Of a stretch of 52,150 nucleotides of DNA, positions 6,599-14,826 are shown piece after piece. The stretch is from Bordetella parapertussis (GTDB taxonomy: Bacteria > Pseudomonadota > Gammaproteobacteria > Burkholderiales > SG8-41). Within the stretch, counting starts at the first letter, position 1, and every line of letters starts with the position of its first letter. The position numbers were made by a program, and so were the translations under genes. The stretch lies in NCBI GenBank assembly GCA_945906815.1, contig CAMDRT010000035.1, positions 1-52,150 on the forward strand, in the 5' to 3' direction. Under the pieces are notes generated by a model, which was not told the DNA's origin, ran no database searches, and saw nothing but the letters and a program-made list of their open reading frames with translations.

Positions 6599-7702
6599 AT
6601 GCACGCGCAAGCCTACCCGGCACGCTGGTGGCACCTGCTCGACGACGGGCGCATGCAATGCGATTTGTGTCCGCGCGATTGCCGGCTGCATGAAGGCCAG
6701 CGCGGCGCGTGTTTCGTGCGCCAGCGTGCAGGCAATGAAATGGTGCTCACCACCTACGGACGCTCATCGGGTTTTTGCATCGACCCGATCGAGAAAAAAC
6801 CGCTCAATCATTTTTACCCGGGGTCGAGCGTACTGTCGTTTGGCACGGCGGGATGCAATCTTGCCTGCAAGTTTTGCCAGAACTGGGATATCAGCAAATC
6901 GCGCGACATGGATAAGCTCGCCGATCAAGCCACGCCTGCAGCCATCGCCCATGCCGCCAAAGCGTCGGGCTGCAAAAGTGTGGCCTTCACCTACAACGAC
7001 CCGGTAATTTTCGCCGAATACGCAATGGATATCGCAGACGCCTGCCATGCGATGGGCGTGCAAACCGTAGCGGTCACCGCAGGCTACATGCACGCCGCGC
7101 CCCGGCTCGAGTTCTACGCCAAAATGGATGCGGCCAACGTAGACCTGAAAGCCTTCACCGACGAATTCTATTTCAAGCAGTGCGCATCACACTTGCAGCC
7201 GGTGCTCGATACGCTGATCTATCTCAGGCACGAAACCCGCGTGTGGTTTGAAATTACCACGCTGCTGATCCCTGGCAAAAATGATACCGACGAAGAACTC
7301 ACTGCCGAATGCCGGTGGATCAAAAAAGAACTCGGCCCTGATGTGCCGCTGCATTTCACCGCGTTTCACCCCGATCATAAAATGCGCGACATTCCTGCCA
7401 CGCCGCCCGCCACACTCACGCGCGCCCGCAACCTCGCATTAAACGAGGGCTTGAATTTCGTCTACACCGGCAATGTGCATGATGAGCGCGGCGGCTCAAC
7501 CCACTGCCCCGACTGCAACAAAGCGCTGATCGTGCGCGACTGGTACCGCATCGGCGCATACCGCGTGACTGCAGACGGAAACTGCCCCGATTGCGGCACG
7601 GCCATCGCTGGTCGTTACGCAGAAACGTTGGGCACGCCGTTCGGGCCGAGGCGAATTCCGGTAGCGATTAACCGGGTGCAAGGGGGGGTGAGACAATATT
7701 GA
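6599..7702 (+). CDS. amrS: AmmeMemoRadiSam system radical SAM enzyme
   Basis: The predicted protein is 367 aa. The 4Fe-4S/SAM motif CNLACKFC gives Cys86, Cys90 and Cys93. An N-terminal Cys cluster (CDLCPRDC and a further GAC) and a C-terminal zinc-ribbon-like pair (CPDCNK and CPDCG) flank the barrel, as in the PflA-like AmrS family. The ATG at 6599 lies two bases after the amrA stop, so the operon is tight. Radical SAM enzymes generate a 5'-deoxyadenosyl radical; the substrate of this one is unknown. An in-frame upstream ATG at 6455 lies within amrA and is unlikely. Confidence 0.93.
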   Translation: MHAQAYPARWWHLLDDGRMQCDLCPRDCRLHEGQRGACFVRQRAGNEMVLTTYGRSSGFCIDPIEKKPLNHFYPGSSVLSFGTAGCNLACKFCQNWDISKSRDMDKLADQATPAAIAHAAKASGCKSVAFTYNDPVIFAEYAMDIADACHAMGVQTVAVTAGYMHAAPRLEFYAKMDAANVDLKAFTDEFYFKQCASHLQPVLDTLIYLRHETRVWFEITTLLIPGKNDTDEELTAECRWIKKELGPDVPLHFTAFHPDHKMRDIPATPPATLTRARNLALNEGLNFVYTGNVHDERGGSTHCPDCNKALIVRDWYRIGAYRVTADGNCPDCGTAIAGRYAETLGTPFGPRRIPVAINRVQGGVRQY

Positions 7703-7724
7703 TTAAAAACAAATAGTTACGATA

Positions 7725-8105
7725 TCACTCTCTAGCGTCTATACGATACGCCAACGCCAGCAATACATTCGGCGTCAGTGAGGCGATGACACCACCCAAA
7801 AGAACACCCGCGGCATCTGCCACCATGTCTGCATATTCGAAGGCTCGCCAGCCGCTCCATCCTTGCACAAACTCTATCGCAATACCCAGCGCTATCAACG
7901 CTGTCGCCACTGCGAACCGCTTACGTGTGGTAACAAAGTGCTGTGCCCACCAAAACATAAGTGTCCCGTATGCAAGCAAATGCCCGATCTTGTCGCCGAG
8001 CTCCACATCCATCGCGGGAGGCTGCGGAGCAAACGACAGATAAATGAGCAAGGCCATGCCGCACCAGCCTACACCGCTCCAGCAACGCCTTAACCAGTGA
8101 GGCAT
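7725..8105 (-). CDS. VanZ-like membrane protein
   Basis: The predicted protein is about 126 aa from the ATG at 8105. It has about four hydrophobic segments, with the family's DKIGHLLAYGTLMFWWA motif near residues 36-52 and the EFVQGWSGWRAFEYADMVADAAG block near residue 80. VanZ-like proteins are small integral membrane proteins; the founder modulates teicoplanin resistance but most homologues are uncharacterised. It converges on amrS, with 22 bp between the stops. A longer start at 8150 would overlap the next gene. Confidence 0.75.
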   Translation of the reverse strand: MPHWLRRCWSGVGWCGMALLIYLSFAPQPPAMDVELGDKIGHLLAYGTLMFWWAQHFVTTRKRFAVATALIALGIAIEFVQGWSGWRAFEYADMVADAAGVLLGGVIASLTPNVLLALAYRIDARE

Positions 8106-8125
8106 GACGGTGTTTTGAGCGTTAT

Positions 8126-8509
8126 TCAATCCCCGCCCCCACCGCCACATCCGCCGCCCCCGCAGCCGCTGTCCCCGCCTGCAGCGCTGGTAGTGAACCC
8201 CAAGTCGCCAAATCCATCGTTGCTGTTGTCTGAGCTGCTGCTACTGCCAAAATCCGTCGCACAGTTCACGGCAACAGCATGGTCATTTTTCTTCGGCTTA
8301 TCCTTGCTGCAATCGGGTGCATAGCGAAAACCGTCGACCAGATTGAGTTTGGCATTCAGCGCAAACAGCAAAGGCAGGCGCGCGAGCAGGCCTTGCGGAA
8401 ACACATACTCACGGATGTATGCCGCGCGCTTGAGATGCTTCGTCCCCCGGTAAATCTTGAATACAACCAGCGCCAGCACCAGGGCCACCCCTGCCAACAC
8501 GATGCTCAT
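8126..8509 (-). CDS. Small membrane protein with a Cys/Gly-rich tail
   Basis: The predicted protein is 127 aa. A single N-terminal transmembrane helix (residues 2-19) is followed by a basic juxtamembrane region and then a low-complexity Ser/Asp/Asn stretch ending in CGGGGCGGGGGD. A strong AGGGAGG ribosome binding site precedes the ATG. I do not recognise a named family. Cys/Gly tails of this sort occur on several small bacterial membrane proteins, where they may bind metal or be processed (inference). It is divergent from mfd. Confidence 0.6.
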   Translation of the reverse strand: MSIVLAGVALVLALVVFKIYRGTKHLKRAAYIREYVFPQGLLARLPLLFALNAKLNLVDGFRYAPDCSKDKPKKNDHAVAVNCATDFGSSSSSDNSNDGFGDLGFTTSAAGGDSGCGGGGCGGGGGD

Positions 8510-8544
8510 CTCGCCTCCCTCTGCTGACCTGTATTAAGTGCCGG

Positions 8545-8550
8545 TATAAT
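8545..8550 (+). promoter_or_regulatory. mfd: -10 box of the mfd promoter
   Basis: TATAAT lies 23 bp before the mfd ATG, with a CTGACC -35-like hexamer at 8524-8529 (15-bp spacer). The 64-bp divergent gap must also contain the promoter of the small membrane protein on the other strand. Confidence 0.5.
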
Positions 8551-8573
8551 AGAGTCTTTTTGATGCAGCAACC

Positions 8574-11500
8574 ATGTTGGCGCTAGCGCCACGGCCCGGC
8601 GAACGCGTGCGGGCCGGCCCGTATCACGGTTCATCCGATGCCCTGGCCATCACGGAACTGGCGGGACGGGTGCGTCCGTTGTTGGTGATTACCGCTGACG
8701 CTGCCGCCGCACAACGCCTGCAATCGGAACTCGTGTTCTTCGCGCCGGCGTTAAAAACCTGCGTCTTCCCTGACTGGGAAACACTGCCTTACGATCAGTT
8801 TTCGCCGCACCATGATCTGGTGTCGGAGCGCCTCGCCACGCTCTACGACATGATGCGCGCCACCTTCGATGTCGCCATCGTGCCCGTCACCACGGCGCTG
8901 ACGCGCCTGATGCCTGTGGCATATCTCGCCGCCAACACTTTTTTCTTCAAGCAGGGTGGCAAGCTCGCTCCCGACGAACTGAGGCGCCAGTGCACCATCG
9001 CCGGCTACACCCACGTGACACAGGTCGTCGCGCCCGGCGAATACAGTTTTCGCGGCGGGCTGATCGATATTTTTCCAATGGGCAGCGCGCTGCCGTATCG
9101 CATTGATTTGTTCGACGAAGACATTGACTCGATACGCAGCTTTGACGTGGACTCGCAACGCTCCATCTACAAGGTAAATGAAGTGCGCCTGCTGCCGGCG
9201 CGCGAATTCCCGATGGACGACGCCGCGCAAACGCGCTTTCGGCAAAATTTTCGCATCCAGTTCGAAGGCGACCCTTCGAAGAGCCGCATTTACAAAGACA
9301 TCTCCAAAGGCGTGCCGAGCGCCGGCATCGAGTACTACCTGCCGCTGTTTTATGAAAGCACCGCGCGCTTTACCGACTATCTTCCCGCAGGCACCGTCAT
9401 CTGCGCGGCGCACGGTCTGCAAACAGCGGTGGACGCGTTCTGGCAAGACACACACAGCCGCTACGCCGTGCTGCGCGGTGATCGGGCCAACCCGGTGATG
9501 CCGCCGCACGATTTGTTTCTCGCGCCGGATGAATTTTTTGGCTCGCTCAAGCCGTTTGCGCGAGTGGAAATCGCAAGCTCGAGTTCAGCGTTACGCGTTG
9601 AGAGTTTAGAGCAACCCCATGACGAACTCTCAACTCTCAACTCCCAACACTCAACGGTGGCGCTCCCGCCACTGGCTGTAGAACGCCGCGCCGAGAACCC
9701 GCTGCACCGTTTGCAGCAGTACATAGAGCGCTACAGTGGCCGCGTGCTGCTGCTCGCCGACAGTCCTGGCCGGCGCGAAACCATGCAGGATTATCTGGCT
9801 GAATATGATTTGCGCCCCGCGCCTGCCACCAGCTTTGAGGATTTCCGCACCTCGCCCGCGCGCTTCATGCTGGGCGTCGGGCCACTAAACAGCGGTTTTT
9901 CGTTTGCCGATCACAGTTTCGCCGTCATCACCGAAAATGAGCTCTACGCCACGCAGGCACGCAACCGCGGTGCGCGCGAAACACGCAAGACCACCGTCGA
10001 GGGCATGCTGCGCGATCTGTCCGAGGTCAAAATCGGCGATCCGGTAGTGCATGAGCAGCACGGCATCGGACGTTACCTCGGCTTGCACAGCATGGATCTG
10101 GGCGAAGGCCTGGGCGATCAACTGTGCGAATTCCTCACCCTCGAATACGCCAACGGCGACAAGCTGTATGTGCCGGTATCGAGTTTGCATTTGATCAGCC
10201 GCTACAGTGGTGCGGCAGCCGATCAGGCGCCGCTGCATATGCTGGGCAGCGGACAATGGGAAAAAGCCAAAAAGAAAGCCGCGGAGCAGGCTCACGACAC
10301 CGCCGCCGAATTACTGAATCTTTACGCGCAACGCGCTCTGCGCACGGGACATGCATTCACGCTCAAACACCATGATTACGAAGCGTTCGCCGAGGGTTTT
10401 CCGTTCGAGGAGACGCCCGATCAAGCCGTTGCCATCAAGGCCACGCTCGATGATCTGACCAGCGGCAAGCCGATGGATCGCCTGATCTGCGGCGATGTGG
10501 GCTTTGGCAAAACCGAAGTCGCGCTGCGTGCCGCCTATGTTGCGGTGGCGGACGGCAAGCAGGTGGCGGTACTCGTTCCCACCACGCTGCTGGCGGAGCA
10601 GCACTACAACACCTTCTCTGATCGTTTTGCCGAGTGGCCGGTCAAGATCGCCGAATTGTCGCGTTTTCGTACGGCACAGGAACAAACCACGGCGCTCGCA
10701 GGCCTCGCCGCCGGCAGCGTCGATATCGCCATCGGCACCCACAAGCTGGTGCAACGCGGTGTTAAATTCAAAAATCTCGGCCTGGTCATCATCGACGAAG
10801 AACACCGCTTCGGTGTGCGTCACAAAGAGCAACTGAAGGCGCTGCGCGCAGAGGTCGATGTGCTGACGCTCACCGCGACGCCGATTCCGCGCACGCTGGC
10901 GCTGTCGATGGAAGGCCTGCGTGATTTTTCGGTGATTGCCACCGCCCCGCAGCGACGCCTGGCGATCAAGACCTTCGTCACACGCTACTCAAAAGCGCAA
11001 ATCCGCGAGGCCGTGTTGCGCGAGTTAAAGCGCGGCGGGCAGATTTATTTTCTGCACAATGAAATTGGTACCATACACCACCTCGAAGAAACGCTCACCC
11101 AGCTGCTGCCGGAAGCGAGCATACGCGTCGCGCACGGGCAAATGCGCGAACGCGAGCTGGAACTGGCAATGCGTGATTTTTATCAGCAACGCTTCAATGT
11201 GCTGTTGTGCACCACCATCATCGAGACTGGCATCGACATTCCCACCGCCAACACCATCATCATCAATCGCGCAGACCGCTTTGGCCTCGCCCAACTGCAC
11301 CAGTTGCGCGGGCGCGTCGGACGTTCGCATCATCAGGCCTATGCCTATCTGCTGCTGCCCGATGAAGGCAATATCACCACCCAGGCCAAAAAGCGTCTGG
11401 AAGCGATACAGATGATGGAAGAACTCGGTTCTGGCTTTTTTCTCGCCATGCATGACCTGGAGATTCGCGGCGCGGGCGAAGTGCTCGGCGAATCACAAAG

Positions 11501-12038
11501 CGGCGAGATGCAGGAAGTCGGCTTCAATATGTACGCGGCCATGCTCGACACCGCGGTGCGCGCACTGAAGCTGGGTAAAGAGCCCGATCTCGCAGCCCCG
11601 TTGGGCGTCACCACCGAAATCAATCTGCATGTGCCCGCGTTGCTGCCACCCGATTATTGCAGCGACGTGCACGAGCGCCTGGTGCTTTACAAACGCCTCG
11701 CCAATTGCGACAACGAGGAGGAACTCGAACGCCTGCGCGAAGAGTTAATCGACCGCTTCGGCGCATTGCCGGGTGCGGGGCGCGCACTGATCGACAGCCA
11801 CCGGCTGCGTCTCGCAGCCAAGCCCCTGGGCATCGCGCGAATTGACGCGAGCGACGCCGCGATACAGTTGCAGTTCATACCGCAGCCGCCGCTGGATCCG
11901 ATGAAGATCATCAAACTCATACAGACCCGGCGCAATTACAAACTGGCAGGGCAGGACAAACTGCGCATCACAGCCGTCACGGCCGATGTGACGGCACGTG
12001 TTGCGTTCATTAAGGATGTCTTTAAACTTTTGAAATAA
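8574..12038 (+). CDS. mfd: Transcription-repair coupling factor Mfd
   Basis: The predicted protein is 1154 aa, close to E. coli Mfd. It is an ATP-dependent translocase that removes RNA polymerase stalled at DNA lesions and recruits UvrA. In order: a UvrB-homology N-terminal module (residues 1 to about 350), a CarD-like RNA polymerase interaction domain with GDPVVHEQHGIGRYLGL near residue 490, helicase motif I GDVGFGKTE near residue 642, DEEH motif II near residue 742, motif VI QLRGRVGR near residue 910, and a C-terminal TRCF domain. An oddity is a low-complexity insert at about residues 340-362 encoded by an inverted array of 7-bp repeats (see the repeat entry). The gene stays in frame, so the insert is tolerated in a linker. 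Confidence 0.97.
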   Translation: MLALAPRPGERVRAGPYHGSSDALAITELAGRVRPLLVITADAAAAQRLQSELVFFAPALKTCVFPDWETLPYDQFSPHHDLVSERLATLYDMMRATFDVAIVPVTTALTRLMPVAYLAANTFFFKQGGKLAPDELRRQCTIAGYTHVTQVVAPGEYSFRGGLIDIFPMGSALPYRIDLFDEDIDSIRSFDVDSQRSIYKVNEVRLLPAREFPMDDAAQTRFRQNFRIQFEGDPSKSRIYKDISKGVPSAGIEYYLPLFYESTARFTDYLPAGTVICAAHGLQTAVDAFWQDTHSRYAVLRGDRANPVMPPHDLFLAPDEFFGSLKPFARVEIASSSSALRVESLEQPHDELSTLNSQHSTVALPPLAVERRAENPLHRLQQYIERYSGRVLLLADSPGRRETMQDYLAEYDLRPAPATSFEDFRTSPARFMLGVGPLNSGFSFADHSFAVITENELYATQARNRGARETRKTTVEGMLRDLSEVKIGDPVVHEQHGIGRYLGLHSMDLGEGLGDQLCEFLTLEYANGDKLYVPVSSLHLISRYSGAAADQAPLHMLGSGQWEKAKKKAAEQAHDTAAELLNLYAQRALRTGHAFTLKHHDYEAFAEGFPFEETPDQAVAIKATLDDLTSGKPMDRLICGDVGFGKTEVALRAAYVAVADGKQVAVLVPTTLLAEQHYNTFSDRFAEWPVKIAELSRFRTAQEQTTALAGLAAGSVDIAIGTHKLVQRGVKFKNLGLVIIDEEHRFGVRHKEQLKALRAEVDVLTLTATPIPRTLALSMEGLRDFSVIATAPQRRLAIKTFVTRYSKAQIREAVLRELKRGGQIYFLHNEIGTIHHLEETLTQLLPEASIRVAHGQMRERELELAMRDFYQQRFNVLLCTTIIETGIDIPTANTIIINRADRFGLAQLHQLRGRVGRSHHQAYAYLLLPDEGNITTQAKKRLEAIQMMEELGSGFFLAMHDLEIRGAGEVLGESQSGEMQEVGFNMYAAMLDTAVRALKLGKEPDLAAPLGVTTEINLHVPALLPPDYCSDVHERLVLYKRLANCDNEEELERLREELIDRFGALPGAGRALIDSHRLRLAAKPLGIARIDASDAAIQLQFIPQPPLDPMKIIKLIQTRRNYKLAGQDKLRITAVTADVTARVAFIKDVFKLLK
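9597..9655. repeat. Tandem-unit hairpin inside mfd
   Basis: The right arm at 9625-9655 is four 7-bp units (AACTCTC, AACTCTC, AACTCCC, AACACTC) plus AAC. The left arm at 9597-9611 (GTTGAGAGTTTAGAG) is complementary to 9627-9641 at 14 of 15 positions. The array is translated in frame. The architecture matches intergenic hairpins elsewhere in this window. Confidence 0.8.
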
Positions 12039-12074
12039 CGCTTTAAAAACAATGCTCTGCCTATAATTTCTCGC

Positions 12075-12108
12075 CCCTCCGGAATACGCTACGCGCCTTC
12101 CGGGCCTA
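12075..12108. repeat. REP-like palindrome downstream of mfd
   Basis: CCGGAA at 12079-12084 and TTCCGG at 12098-12103 flank TACGCTACGCGCC. The layout resembles the common proteobacterial intergenic repeat with GGAATACGC..GCG..TTCC. It lies between the convergent mfd and DsbA-like genes and may also terminate both transcripts. Confidence 0.5.
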
Positions 12109-12128
12109 CAAATTCCAACGCCGCGCTA

Positions 12129-12806
12129 TTAACCGGTGCGTGCCACCTGCGGCTGCATGGCCTGCAACATGGCCTGCAGCAACTGCTCCGGCTCCTGCGC
12201 GCCCGACACGCCAACCGCGTGATTGAAAATAAAAAACGGCACGCCACCAATGCCGGCGTTGCGCGCATCCACATCCGCGCTAGCCACCGTATCACGGTCA
12301 GTATCGCTCGCCAGATAGGTTTTGGCGGCGTCACCCTCGAGCCCGGCTTTTTGCGCAATGCCCGCCAGCGTATCAACGTCAGTGAGATTGGCGCCTTCAA
12401 TGAAATAGGCGTTGAACAACACTTCAGCCACTGCTTCCTGCCGGTGGTGCTCCCCAGCATAATGCAGCAGGCGATGCGCGTTCAGCGTGTTGGGCTGCAC
12501 CTCTATCTTGTCGAACGCAAACGGAATGCCGACGCTCTCGCCCACCTTGGCCACACGCTCATAATTACCCTTGCCGCGCGTGCCGAATTTGCGCGCGATG
12601 TAATCCACGCGCGGAATACCTTCCGCCGGCAGATCGGGATTCAACTGAAAAGGCAGCCAGCGCACGGCGGGCTTAACATCGGGCAACTGCTGCTGCAGCA
12701 GCTTTAACGCCGTTTCAAGCCGGCGCTGCCCGATGAAACACCAGGGTCAAACCACGTCAGAAACGATATCGATTTGCAGTTGGGTGGTAGCGGTAGGGTT
12801 AGGCAT
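12129..12806 (-). CDS. DsbA/FrnE-family oxidoreductase, probable selenoprotein (UPWC active site)
   Basis: The predicted protein is 225 aa with an in-frame TGA as codon 20. Reading from the ATG at 12806 (GAGGAAAA ribosome binding site upstream), translation gives IDIVSDVV-TGA-PWCFIGQRR and then runs open in the same frame to 12129. FrnE/HCCA-isomerase-type DsbA proteins have CPWCYIGKRR here, so TGA replaces exactly the nucleophilic first Cys. A 7-bp stem with an 8-nt loop starting with G lies 22 nt downstream, fitting a bacterial SECIS element. The cis-Pro loop GVPFFIF is intact near residue 190. The likely role is a cytoplasmic thiol or selenol redox enzyme. Alternatives are a nonsense pseudogene, a sequencing error, or a truncated TTG start at 12686, which would lack the active site. 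Confidence 0.75.
12706..12727 (-). promoter_or_regulatory. Candidate bacterial SECIS stem-loop
   Basis: On the minus strand AGCGCCG and CGGCGTT form a 7-bp stem (one G-U pair) around the loop GCTTGAAA. The stem begins 19 nt after the TGA-PWC start of codon 21, and the loop begins with G, 26 nt after the TGA. Bacterial SECIS elements are short hairpins a few codons after the UGA with a G early in the apical loop, so position and shape fit. It lies wholly within the coding sequence. Confidence 0.6.
12747..12749 (-). other. In-frame TGA, proposed selenocysteine codon
   Basis: TCA on the plus strand is TGA on the coding strand, codon 20 of the DsbA-like gene. It occupies the first position of the C-x-x-C redox motif, with PWC following. 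Confidence 0.7.
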
Positions 12807-12882
12807 AATGGTTTTCCTCGGGCGTCAAAAAAATTGTGGGCTAGCACCCTAGTGTAGCGCTGTTGCTGCCCAAGCGCCTAGC

Positions 12883-14154
12883 TTACATGCTCTGCGTAAA
12901 CGCAAAATCCACCTCCGGCGCAAGCCCGCTGACTATGCGCGCTATGGATTTGCCGGAGCCGCAGGCGTGCGTCCAGCCCAGCGTGCCGTGGCCGGTGTTG
13001 AGGTATAGATTGGGCACCTGGGTACTGCCGATCAGTGGCACGTTGCTGGGTGTGGCGGGCCGCAGTCCGGTCCAGAACTGCGCCTGCGTGCTGTCACCCG
13101 CGCCAGGAAATACCTCTTCCAGGCGGCGCACAATGGCGTCGCAGCGCACGCGATTCAAATCGCGGTCGTAACCGTTTAATTCAGCGGTGCCGGCTATGCG
13201 CAAACGGTTGCCGAGGCGTGAATAAACCAGTTTGAACTCGTCATCGGTGAGCGACACCTGATTCGCTTTGGATTCGTCCTTCACTGGCAGGGTGACCGAA
13301 TAACCCTTGGCCGGATAAATCGGCAGGTGTATGCCCAACGGCGCCGCGACTAACGGACTCACCGAACCCAGCGCCAGCACAAACGCATCGCCGCGTATGC
13401 GCTGAAAACGCCCTTCCGCGTCGGTGGCCTCTACGTGATCGATAGGCGCACCCTTGGCACTACCCGCCGTGCGCAGCGCCGTCACCGTGTGACTCAACAA
13501 AACCCGTACGCCACGCTCGTGGCACAGGCGCACCACTTCGCGCGCAAACAGGTTGGCATCACCGGATTCATCTTCCGCGGTGTAAGTGGCGCCCGCCAGG
13601 CGCGCTCGGATGTGACTTAACGCCGGTTCAATGCGCACCGCTTCAGCGGCGGAAATCACACGCCGCTCACAACCCAGTTCGCGCATCAGTTCGGCGGGTT
13701 TTAGCGCCGCGTCGAATTCCTTTTGCGTGGTGTAAAAGTGCAATATGCCCTGTGTGCGATGGTCGTAGGCTATGCCGGTTTCGCGCCGCAGCGCCTGCAA
13801 CATTTCGCGGCTGTAAAGCCCCAACCGCACGATCTGTTCAATATTGCGACGCGTGCGCGCGGGCGTGCATTCACGCAGAAATTGCAAGCCCCACAACCAC
13901 TGACGCACATCGGCACGCAGCCTGAACAACAACGGCGCATCTTCTTTGGACAGCCATTGCAACACCTTGAACGGCGCGCCCGGATTGGCCCACGGCTCGG
14001 CGTGACTGACAGAAATCTGCCCGCCGTTGGCGAAACTGGTTTCGGCCGCGGGCGTTGCCTGGCGGTCGAGCACCGTCACTTCGTGGCCGAGTTGCTGCAG
14101 GTAATAGGCTGATGTCACGCCGAGCAAGCCAGCGCCGAGCACGACAACTTTCAC
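12883..14154 (-). CDS. dadA: D-amino acid dehydrogenase, small subunit
   Basis: The predicted protein is 423 aa. It is an FAD-dependent enzyme that oxidatively deaminates D-amino acids (classically D-alanine) and passes electrons to the respiratory chain. The N-terminal dinucleotide motif VVLGAGLLGVTSAYYL is at residues 3-18, and TSFANGGQIS near residue 39 is characteristic of DadA. The C-terminal FAD-contact region (FWTGLRPATPSNVPLIG, then NTGHGTLGWT) is intact. The start is GTG at 14154, overlapping the PaiB stop as GTGA, so the two are translationally coupled. No dadX racemase is in the window. Confidence 0.93.
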   Translation of the reverse strand: MKVVVLGAGLLGVTSAYYLQQLGHEVTVLDRQATPAAETSFANGGQISVSHAEPWANPGAPFKVLQWLSKEDAPLLFRLRADVRQWLWGLQFLRECTPARTRRNIEQIVRLGLYSREMLQALRRETGIAYDHRTQGILHFYTTQKEFDAALKPAELMRELGCERRVISAAEAVRIEPALSHIRARLAGATYTAEDESGDANLFAREVVRLCHERGVRVLLSHTVTALRTAGSAKGAPIDHVEATDAEGRFQRIRGDAFVLALGSVSPLVAAPLGIHLPIYPAKGYSVTLPVKDESKANQVSLTDDEFKLVYSRLGNRLRIAGTAELNGYDRDLNRVRCDAIVRRLEEVFPGAGDSTQAQFWTGLRPATPSNVPLIGSTQVPNLYLNTGHGTLGWTHACGSGKSIARIVSGLAPEVDFAFTQSM

Positions 14155-14795
14155 TGCCCCGTCGCGTCCATGGCGTTCATGGCGTCCAGCATCGCCCTAC
14201 TGGCCGCGTCACCTTGTGCATGCAGCGCCTTAATGACGCCCTCACGGTCCTGCGGCAGACGGTTCTGACTCATCTTCCATTTGCCCTGCAAACGATGAAT
14301 CGGGATCTCGATGCCGACGATGGCTTGCAGCATGGTGTTGACATAATCACCTGGCGCATCCGTGACCCGCCACGGCTTAGCGCGCGGCGATTCCTGACTG
14401 GCCGTCAAGCGCGTCACCAGCGCGCGCAGCCACTCGGCATCCTCGACGATCTTGAGCGGCCCGTGCGCGTGCACCACGGCGTAGTTCCAGGTGGGCACCA
14501 CTTTGCCGTGCTGCACCTTGGATGCATACCACGAGGGCGTGATGTAGCCCTGCGGCCCCTGAAACACCGCCAGCACGTCACTATCGGCACTGCCGGTGCG
14601 CCACACGGGATTTGCGCGCGCGACGTGCCCGCGCAGCGTTCCGAACGGCGCTGGGTCCGGGTCTATCAACAGCGGAATATGGTTGGCCTCAAGCCCCTGC
14701 GCGTTGAGCGTCACCAGCGTCGCCAACGGATGCGCCTTAATCAGCGCATGCAGCACCTCGACACGCGCTTCGTGAAAGGCTTCGACTGGGTACAT
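14151..14795 (-). CDS. PaiB-type FMN-binding regulator/oxidoreductase
   Basis: The predicted protein is 214 aa, the typical length of the FMN_bind_2 (PaiB) family. Landmarks are MYPVEAF at the N-terminus, NHIPLLID near residue 38, the flavin-binding GPQGYITPSWY near residue 80, VPTWNYAVVHAHGPL near residue 100 and KWKMSQNR near residue 172. The B. subtilis member affects sporulation and protease genes; most homologues are split-barrel flavoproteins of unknown role. Here it is coupled to dadA by a 4-bp overlap, so a role linked to amino acid catabolism is possible but not shown. Confidence 0.85.
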   Translation of the reverse strand: MYPVEAFHEARVEVLHALIKAHPLATLVTLNAQGLEANHIPLLIDPDPAPFGTLRGHVARANPVWRTGSADSDVLAVFQGPQGYITPSWYASKVQHGKVVPTWNYAVVHAHGPLKIVEDAEWLRALVTRLTASQESPRAKPWRVTDAPGDYVNTMLQAIVGIEIPIHRLQGKWKMSQNRLPQDREGVIKALHAQGDAASRAMLDAMNAMDATGQ

Positions 14796-14826
14796 GCGTC
14801 AACCAAGATGCAATTTAACTTAGGGA

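Noticed and set aside
12129..12686. DsbA-like gene starting at the TTG at 12686
   Set aside because: This start lacks the redox motif and has no ribosome binding site; the ATG at 12806 gives the full family N-terminus through the TGA codon.
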